A stretch of DNA of 15,169 nucleotides. It comes from an uncultured Oscillospiraceae bacterium. Its GTDB lineage: Bacteria; Bacillota_A; Clostridia; Oscillospirales; Oscillospiraceae. The stretch is taken from assembly GCA_947631215.1 (NCBI GenBank), contig CANRKN010000044.1, forward strand, positions 1 through 15,169. Reading direction: 5' to 3'. Positions within the stretch are counted from its first letter, which is position 1. The number at the start of each line of letters is the position of its first letter. The notes beneath the pieces are model-generated. The model did not search any database, was not told the DNA's origin, and saw nothing but the letters and a program-made list of their open reading frames with translations. Of this stretch, positions 5,606 to 12,850 are shown piece after piece. A program made the position numbers and the translations under genes.

Positions 5606-7054
5606 ATGACGACCGACAAAAACATCAACCTCACCATGCTGTGCGATTTCTATGAGCTGACCATGGGCAACGGCTACCTGGCCGCCGGCATGGACGAGCG
5701 CATCACCTACTTCGACCTGTTCTTCCGCTCGGTGCCCGACGAGGGCGGCTTCGCCATCGCCGCGGGCCTGGAGCAGATCATCGACTACATCCAAAACCTG
5801 CACTTCGGCCCGGACGACATCGCCTATCTCCGGGGCCGGGGCATCTTCTCCGAGGATTTCCTCAAGTACCTGGAGAACTTCAAATTCACCGGCGACATCT
5901 GGGCCGTGCCGGAGGGCACCCCCGTGTTCCCCCGGGAGCCCATCCTGACGGTCCGGGCCCCGGCCATCCAGGCCCAGCTTCTGGAGACCTACATGCTGTG
6001 CATGATCAACCACGAGAGCCTCATCGCCACCAAGGCCAACCGCATCGTCCGGGCCGCCAAGGGCCGGACCGTGCTGGAGTTCGGCTCCCGCCGGGCCCAG
6101 GGCGGCGACGCGGCGGTGGTGGGCGCCCGGGCGGCCTACATAGGCGGCTGCGCCGGCACGGCCTGCGCCCTCTCCGACCAGCTCTACGGCGTGCCCGCCG
6201 GGGGCACCATGGCCCACGCGTGGGTGCAGATGTTCGACACGGAGCTGGACGCCTTCCGGGCCTACTGCCGGACCTATCCCAACGCCTCCACGCTCCTGGT
6301 GGACACCTACAACACCCTGCAGAGCGGCGTGCCCAACGCCATCCGCGCCTTCGACGAGATCCTGAAGCCTCTGGGCATCAAAAAATGCGGCATCCGCCTG
6401 GACTCCGGCGACCTGGCCTATCTCTCCCGCCACGCGCGGAAGATGCTGGACGACGCCGGGTGGACCGAGTGCACCATCACCTGCTCCAACGCCCTGGACG
6501 AGTACCTCATCCAGGACCTCTTGAACCAGGGCGCCTGCATCGACTGCTTCGGCGTGGGCGAGCGGCTCATCACCGCCGAGAGCGAGCCCGTGTTCGGCGG
6601 GGTCTACAAGCTCACCGCCGTGGAGGATGCCGACGGCGCCATCACCCCCAAGATCAAGATCAGCGAGAACGTGGGCAAGATCACCAACCCCCACTTCAAG
6701 AAGCTCTACCGCTTCTATGGCCGGGACACGGGCAAGGCCGTGGCCGACTACCTGTGCGTCCACGACGAGACGGTGGACGACAGTGGTACCCTGGAGATCT
6801 TCGACCCGGACGCCACCTGGAAGCGGAAGGTGGTCTATGACTTTGAGGCAAAGGAGATGCTGGTGCCCATCTTTAAGAACGGGGAACTTGTGTACAAAAA
6901 ACCGACCCTGGATGAGATCAAGGCCTATTGTGCGTCCCAGGTGGACACCCTCTGGGACGAGGTGAAGCGCTTCGAGAACCCCCACCGGTACTACGTGGAC
7001 CTCTCCCAGAAGCTCTGGGACATCAAGGACGGCCTGCTCCACGCCCGGAAGTGA
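5606..7054 (+). CDS. pncB: Nicotinate phosphoribosyltransferase
   Basis: A 482-residue cytoplasmic enzyme that joins nicotinate to PRPP, with ATP hydrolysis, to form nicotinate mononucleotide: the entry step of the Preiss-Handler NAD salvage route. Visible family features are the N-terminal MLCDFYELTMGNGY (11-24), EFGSRRAQG (158-166), GTMAHAWV (200-207) with H204 at the autophosphorylated His position, and LDSGDL (265-270) in the phosphate-binding barrel. Length is normal for the bacterial enzyme. Start ATG 5606 has GGGGAGGA (5591-5598) eight bases upstream. It is alone on its strand with its own promoters. About 200 bp and a new promoter separate it from the secreted-protein gene downstream, so it is probably monocistronic. 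Confidence 0.95.
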   Translation: MTTDKNINLTMLCDFYELTMGNGYLAAGMDERITYFDLFFRSVPDEGGFAIAAGLEQIIDYIQNLHFGPDDIAYLRGRGIFSEDFLKYLENFKFTGDIWAVPEGTPVFPREPILTVRAPAIQAQLLETYMLCMINHESLIATKANRIVRAAKGRTVLEFGSRRAQGGDAAVVGARAAYIGGCAGTACALSDQLYGVPAGGTMAHAWVQMFDTELDAFRAYCRTYPNASTLLVDTYNTLQSGVPNAIRAFDEILKPLGIKKCGIRLDSGDLAYLSRHARKMLDDAGWTECTITCSNALDEYLIQDLLNQGACIDCFGVGERLITAESEPVFGGVYKLTAVEDADGAITPKIKISENVGKITNPHFKKLYRFYGRDTGKAVADYLCVHDETVDDSGTLEIFDPDATWKRKVVYDFEAKEMLVPIFKNGELVYKKPTLDEIKAYCASQVDTLWDEVKRFENPHRYYVDLSQKLWDIKDGLLHARK

Positions 7055-7098
7055 CCGCTCTCAGGAAATTTTTGGCTATTAAATCGCGTCATCCGTGC

Positions 7099-7140
7099 CG
7101 AAAATTTTCGCCGGTTTTTCTAATATTTTCCTCGGAAAAT
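7099..7140 (+). terminator. AT-rich hairpins after pncB (weak terminator candidate)
   Basis: A 12-bp palindrome, CGAAAATTTTCG (7099-7110), is followed by CCGGTTTTTC. ATTTTCC/GGAAAAT then forms a 7-bp hairpin (7125-7131 with 7134-7140). Neither is a classical GC-stem terminator. Together they occupy the place where pncB transcription should end. Confidence 0.35.
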
Positions 7141-7143
7141 CTA

Positions 7144-7172
7144 TTGCATCTTTTCCTGCATTCCTATATACT
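7144..7172 (+). promoter_or_regulatory. Candidate promoter of the second secreted-protein gene
   Basis: TTGCAT (7144-7149), a 17-bp spacer and TATACT (7167-7172, five of six consensus). Initiation near 7179 gives a leader of about 70 nt ending in AAAGGAGA (7237-7244) and ATG 7252. Confidence 0.6.
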
Positions 7173-7251
7173 GTTACGTATCTTTACGGGGGCGGGGCCT
7201 CATGTCCCGCTCCCGCAGTTACTTTCCGTCCCCCAGAAAGGAGACACGACT

Positions 7252-9570
7252 ATGAAAACGACGAAACGCCTGCTCTCCCTGCTGCTGGCTGTGGTCATGG
7301 CCCTGGCCCTGACCGTTCCCGTGCTGGCGGCGGAGGAAGTGCCCACGGTCCGCACAGTCGCTCTGACGGACTATTACGGCCGGAACTTCGGCACCGCCAC
7401 GGTCACCGGCGGCGTGCTGGGCGCCCTGCCCGCGGCCAGCCGCACCGGCTGGACCTTCGCGGGCTGGTACGACGGCCCCGTCACCGAGTATGTGGACCAA
7501 TCCGATCCCACCAGTGAGGCCGCCTACTGGAAGTGGAACATCTCCTCCAGCGGCAGCCCCGTCAGCGAGGGCTCTGCCATCGGTGCGGACGTACAGACCC
7601 TGTACGCCATGTTCAGCCCCACCATCGTCAACTACGACATGTACCCCTGCGGCTGGAACAATACTTTCGGCGCCCTCCATGTGTCCCGGCAGTACGGCGT
7701 CCCCTTCACCGGGATCGTTTATGGCTGGACCAATGTGGACTGGCCCGGCTTCACCATTGACGGCTGGTATACCAGCCTGGACGGCGGCAGCAGGGTCAAT
7801 GACGGCGACCCCGTAAACGGCCTCACCGAGGTCTATCTCCACTGGCACAAGGACGGAGACCCCTCCTTCAACCAGAAGGACTACCGCTATAACCCGGGCT
7901 ACCAGATAGACGCGAAGCTCACCGGCATCAATCTGAATACGTCCGGCAAGACCCTCCACGTGGGCGAGAGCTTCACGGCGACGGTCTCCACCAGCCCCAC
8001 CAACGCCAACATCAGGGGCATCACCTGGTCCTCCGACAACAGCGGCGTCGTCTCCATCACCCCCTCCGACTACGGCAACATGGGCAACACCTACGGCGCC
8101 AGCGGCAAGCAGGCCTCTATCGTGGGCAAAGCCCCCGGCACCGCCACGGTCACCGTCACGGCGGACGGTCAGTCCGCCTCCATGACGGTCACCGTGCAGG
8201 AGCATTATTACAGCCAGCTCGTCTGGCGCAACCCCGCCACCTGCACGAAGGAGGGCTGGGAGCAGTGGAAGTGCTCCTACTGCGGCGCCACCACAAATAA
8301 GACCCTGCCCAAGACGGACCACTCCTTTACCAGCCAGACCACCGTGCCGGCCACCTGCGTGAACGAGGGCTATACCGCCAAGGTGTGCTCCGCGTGCGGC
8401 TACACGGAAAAGACCCCCATCCCCGCCCTGGGTCATGAGTACACCACCGAGCGCATCTCCACCTGCGAGGGCGTCATGATCGTGAACACCTGCCAGCGCT
8501 GCGGCGCCCAGACCACCACCATGGATACCTCCACCCCCGGCACCCACTCCTGGCAGAGCAGCTACACCGTGGACAAACAGCCCACCTGCGTGAACGAGGG
8601 CAGCCAGTCCATCCACTGCAACAAGTGCGGCGCCACCAAGGACAGCAAGCCCATCCCCGCCACCGGCGTACACAGCTACGGCCCCTGGCAGATCACCAAG
8701 CAGCCTCACTATGACGAGACAGGTCTGAGAGAGCGGACCTGCACCGTCTGCGGGGCGGTGGAGACCGAAGTGCTCCCCATGACGCCCAACGTGCCCGGCA
8801 CCCAGCCGACGCCCACGCCGAGCCCCGTCCCCACCGCGACGCCCAGGCCCACCGCCACGCCCGAGCCGACTGCCACGCCCGAGCCGACTGCCACGCCCGA
8901 GCCGACTGCCACGCCCGAGCCTACCGCTACGCCCGAGCCCGACGCCACGCCTGAGCCCACCGCGACGCCTGAGCCGGTCACAACGCCTGAGCCTGACGCC
9001 ACGCCCGAGCCTGCACCGACGTCTGCTCCTGTAACGACACCCACGCCCTCCGAGTCTCCCAGCCCCGACCCGGAGCCCAGCGCTGACCCGGAGCCCAGCA
9101 CCACGCCTGAGCCCAGTCCGGAGCCGACCGCCACGCCCGAGCCCTCCCCCGTGGTCGTGCCTGTGGAGGCGCCCAAGAACGAAGACAGTTCCGGCTGGTC
9201 CTATGACTATGACACCGGCGACTACTACTACTTCGTAGAGGGCGAACCCAAGGCCAACTACTGGGCCATGGACGAGGCCGCCTCCCAGTGGGGCTTCTGG
9301 TACTACGTGGGCGCCGACGGCAAGATGGCCACGGGCCTGCAGTACATCGAAAACAGCAACGGCACCGGCTGGTACTTCCTCCAGCCCGACAACACCAACG
9401 GCTGCAAGGGCAAGATGCTCACCGGCTGGCAGTGGACCGGCCCGGAGGCCGGCACAGGCTGGTTCAACACCGCCCACGGCGGCGTCAACGGTCAGTGCAC
9501 CTACACCTCCAACTGGGGCAATTACGATCCCGCCACCGGCCTGTGGGCCGACGGCCAGAGCCATAAGTAA
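7252..9570 (+). CDS. Large secreted multidomain surface protein (InlB-type repeats, Ig-like, Cys-pair repeats, TPEPTA linker, wall-binding-like tail)
   Basis: A 772-residue exported protein of unknown function. The signal peptide (1-27, TKRLL then a Leu/Val/Ala core ending VLAA) closely resembles that of the CAP protein. Two Listeria-Bacteroides (Flg_new) type repeats follow, about 36-122 (WTFAGWYDG) and 124-200 (FTIDGWYTSLDGG). A BIG_2 Ig-like domain spans about 222-315 (ITWSSDNSGVVSI, then GTATVTVTADG). Five roughly 38-residue Cys-pair repeats occupy about 325-510: pattern C-x8/9-C-x2-C at 331/341/344, 369/379/382, 405/414/417 and 446/456/459, with the fifth lacking its first Cys (497/500). 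A Thr-Pro-Glu linker (about 510-640) leads to the Trp/Tyr-rich tail (647-772), homologous to residues 578-709 of the CAP protein. The frame is open upstream into pncB, but ATG 7252 has the Shine-Dalgarno and begins the signal peptide. It probably acts as a wall-attached adhesin or sensor (inference). Confidence 0.88.
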   Translation: MKTTKRLLSLLLAVVMALALTVPVLAAEEVPTVRTVALTDYYGRNFGTATVTGGVLGALPAASRTGWTFAGWYDGPVTEYVDQSDPTSEAAYWKWNISSSGSPVSEGSAIGADVQTLYAMFSPTIVNYDMYPCGWNNTFGALHVSRQYGVPFTGIVYGWTNVDWPGFTIDGWYTSLDGGSRVNDGDPVNGLTEVYLHWHKDGDPSFNQKDYRYNPGYQIDAKLTGINLNTSGKTLHVGESFTATVSTSPTNANIRGITWSSDNSGVVSITPSDYGNMGNTYGASGKQASIVGKAPGTATVTVTADGQSASMTVTVQEHYYSQLVWRNPATCTKEGWEQWKCSYCGATTNKTLPKTDHSFTSQTTVPATCVNEGYTAKVCSACGYTEKTPIPALGHEYTTERISTCEGVMIVNTCQRCGAQTTTMDTSTPGTHSWQSSYTVDKQPTCVNEGSQSIHCNKCGATKDSKPIPATGVHSYGPWQITKQPHYDETGLRERTCTVCGAVETEVLPMTPNVPGTQPTPTPSPVPTATPRPTATPEPTATPEPTATPEPTATPEPTATPEPDATPEPTATPEPVTTPEPDATPEPAPTSAPVTTPTPSESPSPDPEPSADPEPSTTPEPSPEPTATPEPSPVVVPVEAPKNEDSSGWSYDYDTGDYYYFVEGEPKANYWAMDEAASQWGFWYYVGADGKMATGLQYIENSNGTGWYFLQPDNTNGCKGKMLTGWQWTGPEAGTGWFNTAHGGVNGQCTYTSNWGNYDPATGLWADGQSHK
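8839..9018 (+). repeat. Ten tandem 18-bp units encoding the TPEPTA linker
   Basis: Ten in-register 18-bp units run from 8839 to 9018, each encoding a T-P-E/R-P-x-x hexapeptide. The three units at 8857-8910 are identical; the outer ones have drifted. Because the unit is a multiple of three, gain or loss changes linker length without a frameshift. Looser TPEPS-type repeats continue to about 9150. Confidence 0.9.
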
Positions 9571-9590
9571 ACCCGCCGGGCGGTGAGAAA

Positions 9591-9714
9591 AGCCTCCCCT
9601 GTGCAAGGGGAGGGGGACCGCACGAAGTGCGGTGGAGGGGTTGTAAACGTCCATGACGCAACAATCCCTCAGTCAGCGCTTCGCGCTGACAGCCCCCTTT
9701 GCACAAGGGGGCCT
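9591..9714. repeat. Intergenic palindromic repeat element (MITE/REP-like)
   Basis: A highly structured block of nested hairpins. Stem 1 is CCTCCCCT/AGGGGAGG (9593-9600, 9606-9613). Stem 2 is ACCGCAC/GTGCGGT (9617-9623, 9627-9633). An outer stem pairs 9635-9644 with 9661-9670. Stem 4 is GTCAGCGC/GCGCTGAC (9672-9679, 9683-9690). Stem 5 is GCCCCCTT/AAGGGGGC (9692-9699, 9705-9712). The two ends are imperfect inverted copies of each other around GTGCAA/TTGCAC. A related partial copy lies at 2693-2739. From memory, such elements are abundant between genes in Oscillospiraceae; that is recall, not a search. No transposase is present. Confidence 0.75.
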
Positions 9715-9741
9715 AAAAGGTACCAATTTCAATATCCAACC

Positions 9742-9773
9742 GGGAGCAGAGCAAAAGCTCTGCTCCCTTTTTT
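9742..9773 (+). terminator. Strong intrinsic terminator after the secreted-protein gene
   Basis: A perfect 11-bp stem (9742-9752 with 9757-9767), AAAA loop and six Ts (9768-9773). It is the best plus-strand terminator in the window. It ends transcription of the 7252-9570 gene (and the repeat) before the helicase promoter. Confidence 0.9.
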
Positions 9774-9784
9774 ATCCGCTCCCA

Positions 9785-9814
9785 TTGATGAATGGGCCTT
9801 GAATGTGTTACACT
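9785..9814 (+). promoter_or_regulatory. Candidate promoter of the helicase-azlC-azlD operon
   Basis: TTGATG (9785-9790), an 18-bp spacer and TACACT (9809-9814) preceded by TGT, making an extended -10. Predicted initiation near 9821 leaves a leader of about 26 nt containing AAAGGGGG (9830-9837), consistent with translation starting at 9847. Confidence 0.5.
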
Positions 9815-9826
9815 AGGAAAAGTTTG

Positions 9827-9850
9827 ATGAAAGGGGGCAGGCTCCGATAG
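9827..9850 (+). other. Seven-codon leader frame overlapping the helicase start
   Basis: ATG 9827 opens MKGGRLR and stops at TAG 9848-9850, which overlaps the proposed ATA start (9847-9849) of the helicase. It could re-deliver terminating ribosomes to that codon. It lacks its own Shine-Dalgarno if transcription starts near 9821, so it may be chance. Confidence 0.25.
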
Positions 9851-12099
9851 GCAAGAACAGTAAGTATTGGACCGCCGGCACGCTGAAAAGCCGCGGCTGG
9901 ACCAACAGCCTCATCCGGGAGCTGCTGCCCCGGCCCCGGTACCGGCATATCAACGGCGGTACCGTGAAGAGCTGGCAGGCGGACGTGGTCCTGAAGGCCG
10001 AGGAGGCGGACCGTTTCCGACGGGTCACCGCCAGCAACAAGGCCGCCGAGGCCGCCCGGGCCAAGGTAGGCGTCACCGCGGAGGACATCGGCCCCGCCCT
10101 GGAGGGGGCCGCCGCCTTCTTCACGGAGGCCTGGGAGAGCTGGCCCCGGCCCGAGGGGCCCGGGACCCTCCTGGCCCGGCGGTATCATGAGGCCATACTG
10201 CGCCAGGTGCCCAATATGGGCTGGGCAGTGGTTTTGAGCCCCGGCCAGGCCGCCGGGCGCATCAACAACTTCCTCTCCCTGGAATCGGGCCGCCCCGGCG
10301 CCAAGACCGGCGCGGTGCTGAAAAACTTCCTCACCGCCGCCCCCTGGTTGGGGGCCAACCGGGAGGCGGGCCTCGCGGTAAAATTGAAGGAACGCTACGG
10401 CCCCGCCCTGCTGGCGGCGGCAAACAGGGAGCTGGAGGCCTTCACTGCCGCCCAGCCGGAGGCGGACCTGACCGGGCTGCTCACCATGGCGGATTTCCCC
10501 CTGCAGGAGCTTTTGACCCAGGGGCTGGGCTATGTCTACTCCGTGTTCTACGTGCCCCGGGCCATACGCACCAGCCTGGACGTGCTGGTGGCGTTGAACC
10601 CCAAAGACGAATACCCCGAGGCCCGGGCCATGAGCCGGCACTTTATCCTGCACATCGGCGGCACCAACACCGGCAAGACCTACGCCGGCTTCCAGCGGCT
10701 CATCCGGGCCCGGACCGGGGTATACCTCGCGCCTTTGCGGCTGTTGGCCCTGGAGGCCCAGGAGCTGCTGCTGGACGAGAACGTGGCCTGCTCCCTCACC
10801 ACCGGCGAGGAGGAGGACGTGCAGGAGGGGGATACCCACGTGGCCGCCACCGCTGAGAAGCTGGACCTGAGCCGGGAATACGAGGCCGCGGTCATCGACG
10901 AGTGCCAGATGATATCCGACCCGGAGCGGGGCTATGCCTGGACCCGGGCCATATTGGGCGTGCGGGCGCCGGAGGTGCATCTGTGCGCCGCGCCGGAGGC
11001 CAAGGACCTGCTGCTGCGCATCGTGAAAAGCTGCGGCGACAGCTTCGAGGTCATCGAGCATAAGCGCAAGACGCCGCTCATCTGCATGAACCGCACCGTG
11101 GACTATTCCGATATCCGCCCCGGGGACGCGCTCATCACCTTCTCCAAGGTGGGGGTGCTGTCCGTGGCGGAGGACCTGCGCAGCCGGGGCAAGGAGCCCG
11201 CCATCATCTACGGCGCCCTGCCCTACGCCACCCGGCGCAAGCAGGTGGAGGGCTTCCTCTCCGGCCGGATGCAGTACGTGGTCAGCACCGACGCCATCGG
11301 CATGGGCCTGAACCTGCCCATCCGGCGCATCATCTTCATGGACACGGAGAAGTTCGACGGCCATGACCGCCGGGAGCTGAAGCCGGAGGAGATACAGCAG
11401 ATCGCCGGCCGGGCCGGCCGCTACGGCATGTACGACAAGGGCTTCGTGGGCGCCACGGAGGACATAGGCTTCATCCGCGCCGGCCTGGAGGCGGTGGTGC
11501 CGCCCTTAAAATACGCCTACGCGGGCTTTTCCGACCTGATCACCTCGGTGGACTTCGACCTGTTGGAGGTGCTGGAGGTCTGGAACCGGATGCCCACGGC
11601 GGACCCCTATCTGAAGCTGGACATCAGCCGCTATATCGCCATCATCTCCCGGATGCGGGAGGCGGGCTTCACCCTGGATAGGGAACAGGAGCTTCGGGCC
11701 GCCAACATCCCCTTCGACGAGACGGACCCGGCGCTGAATGAGCTCTTCTTCCGCTTCCTGCGCACATGGGCCGCCGGCGAGACCCCGGAGCGGCCCGCCC
11801 TGCCGGAAAAGACCACCCCCTTCACCCTGCCGGAGCTGGAGCTCCACTACCGGAAGCTGGACCTCTACTTTTCCTTCGCCAAGGCCTTCGGCTGCGACGT
11901 GGACAAGGACGCCCTCTACGACGAGCGCTCCCGCACCGCCGACGAGATCAACCAGATTTTGCTTTATAATCTCAAAAACAACATCCGCTTCTGCGCCAAA
12001 TGCGGCCGGGCCCTGCCCCTGCACCACCGGGGGCGGCTGTGCAATGCCTGCTACGGCCGGAGCCGGGCCATCCCCCGGCGCCACCCGGGCCGGGCGTGA
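9847..12099 (+). CDS. SUV3-type ATP-dependent RNA helicase with C-terminal zinc ribbon; apparent ATA start
   Basis: A superfamily 2 helicase, nearest in motifs to mitochondrial SUV3, a degradosome RNA helicase. From the ATA start it is 750 residues. It has an N-terminal extension (1-260) with no recognised fold; Walker A GGTNTGKT (271-278); Walker B DECQ (351-354, where SUV3 has DEIQ); STDAIGMGLNLP (about 480-491) in motif V; motif VI QIAGRAGR (518-525); and a zinc ribbon C716-x2-C719-x12-C732-x2-C735. The residues encoded at 9850-9963 (GKNSKYWTAGTLKSRGW onward) look like genuine protein. The frame stops at TAG 9814-9816, and no ATG, GTG or TTG occurs before GTG 9964. ATA 9847 has AAAGGGGG ten bases upstream. 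If GTG 9964 is used instead, the protein is 711 residues with a poor ribosome site. Likely role: RNA unwinding in decay or ribosome-related processes. It is the first gene of an operon with azlCD, 25 bp upstream of azlC. Confidence 0.85.
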   Translation: MGKNSKYWTAGTLKSRGWTNSLIRELLPRPRYRHINGGTVKSWQADVVLKAEEADRFRRVTASNKAAEAARAKVGVTAEDIGPALEGAAAFFTEAWESWPRPEGPGTLLARRYHEAILRQVPNMGWAVVLSPGQAAGRINNFLSLESGRPGAKTGAVLKNFLTAAPWLGANREAGLAVKLKERYGPALLAAANRELEAFTAAQPEADLTGLLTMADFPLQELLTQGLGYVYSVFYVPRAIRTSLDVLVALNPKDEYPEARAMSRHFILHIGGTNTGKTYAGFQRLIRARTGVYLAPLRLLALEAQELLLDENVACSLTTGEEEDVQEGDTHVAATAEKLDLSREYEAAVIDECQMISDPERGYAWTRAILGVRAPEVHLCAAPEAKDLLLRIVKSCGDSFEVIEHKRKTPLICMNRTVDYSDIRPGDALITFSKVGVLSVAEDLRSRGKEPAIIYGALPYATRRKQVEGFLSGRMQYVVSTDAIGMGLNLPIRRIIFMDTEKFDGHDRRELKPEEIQQIAGRAGRYGMYDKGFVGATEDIGFIRAGLEAVVPPLKYAYAGFSDLITSVDFDLLEVLEVWNRMPTADPYLKLDISRYIAIISRMREAGFTLDREQELRAANIPFDETDPALNELFFRFLRTWAAGETPERPALPEKTTPFTLPELELHYRKLDLYFSFAKAFGCDVDKDALYDERSRTADEINQILLYNLKNNIRFCAKCGRALPLHHRGRLCNACYGRSRAIPRRHPGRA

Positions 12100-12124
12100 G
12101 AAAGACATAAGAGGTGACTATTCC

Positions 12125-12850
12125 TTGCAGACGAGAAAACAGCAGTTCCTTCAGGGCGTGAAGGCCGGCATACCCATCGGTCTGGGCTACTTCGCCGTGT
12201 CCTTCTCCCTGGGCATCCTGGCGAAGGCCATCGGCCTGACGCCCTTCCAGGCGGCGCTGATGAGCCTGCTCAACAACGCCTCCGCCGGGGAGTACATGGG
12301 CCTCACCATGATCGCCGCCCAGGCCACGCTGGGGGAGATGGCCCTGGCCACCCTCATCACCAACGCCCGGTACCTGCTCATGAGCTGCGCCATGAGCCAG
12401 CGGATGGACCCCAAAACGCCCTTTATCCACAGGCTCCTCATGTCCTTCGACATCACCGACGAGATATTCGGCGCCACCATCGCCCGGCCGGGGTACCTGA
12501 GCCCCTGGTACATGTACGGCGCCATGGTCCCCGCTATCCCCGGCTGGACCGTGGGCACCGCCCTGGGCACCCTGGCGGGCAGTATACTGCCCCTGCGGGT
12601 GGTCAGCGCCTTTTCCGTGGCCCTCTACGGCATGTTCATCGCCATCTTCATCCCCCCTGCCCGGAAGGAGAAGCCGGTGGCCGGTCTCGTGGTCCTGGCC
12701 TTCGCCCTGAGCTTCGCCTTCTCCCGCCTGCCCGTGGTGTCCGAGCTCTCCGACGGCACCCGCACCATCATCCTCACGGTGATCCTCGCCGCCGGCGCGG
12801 CGGTGCTGTTCCCCCGAAAGGATGAGGAAGAAGAGGAGGCGGCCCAATGA
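12125..12850 (+). CDS. azlC: AzlC-family branched-chain amino acid exporter, large subunit
   Basis: A 241-residue integral membrane protein, the large partner of the AzlCD (LIV-E) exporter, which extrudes branched-chain amino acids and some analogues. Family features are the first-helix region AGIPIGLGYFAVSFSLGILA, MSLLNNASAGEYMGL, and ITNARYLLMSCAMS, matching the usual LxNxRH/YxLMS stretch. Several further hydrophobic helices follow, and the tail is acidic (DEEEEEAAQ). The start is TTG 12125: it follows GAGGTGA (12111-12117) by seven bases, and the next in-frame ATG is well inside the first conserved block. The frame is open upstream into the helicase gene, but that part is a shadow. Its stop TGA overlaps the azlD ATG, so the two are translationally coupled. 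Confidence 0.9.
   Translation: MQTRKQQFLQGVKAGIPIGLGYFAVSFSLGILAKAIGLTPFQAALMSLLNNASAGEYMGLTMIAAQATLGEMALATLITNARYLLMSCAMSQRMDPKTPFIHRLLMSFDITDEIFGATIARPGYLSPWYMYGAMVPAIPGWTVGTALGTLAGSILPLRVVSAFSVALYGMFIAIFIPPARKEKPVAGLVVLAFALSFAFSRLPVVSELSDGTRTIILTVILAAGAAVLFPRKDEEEEEAAQ

Noticed and set aside
6928..7251. Longer N-terminus for the second secreted protein, overlapping pncB
   Set aside because: It would run through the pncB 3' end and the promoter. The signal peptide and the Shine-Dalgarno fix the start at 7252.
8839..9018. CRISPR-like regular repeats
   Set aside because: The repeats are contiguous 18-bp coding units without spacers, in frame with a Thr-Pro-Glu linker.
11738..12124. Longer azlC start inside the helicase gene
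   Set aside because: That part reads as a low-complexity shadow (Ser/Pro/Arg). TTG 12125 has a clear ribosome site and begins the family-like sequence.
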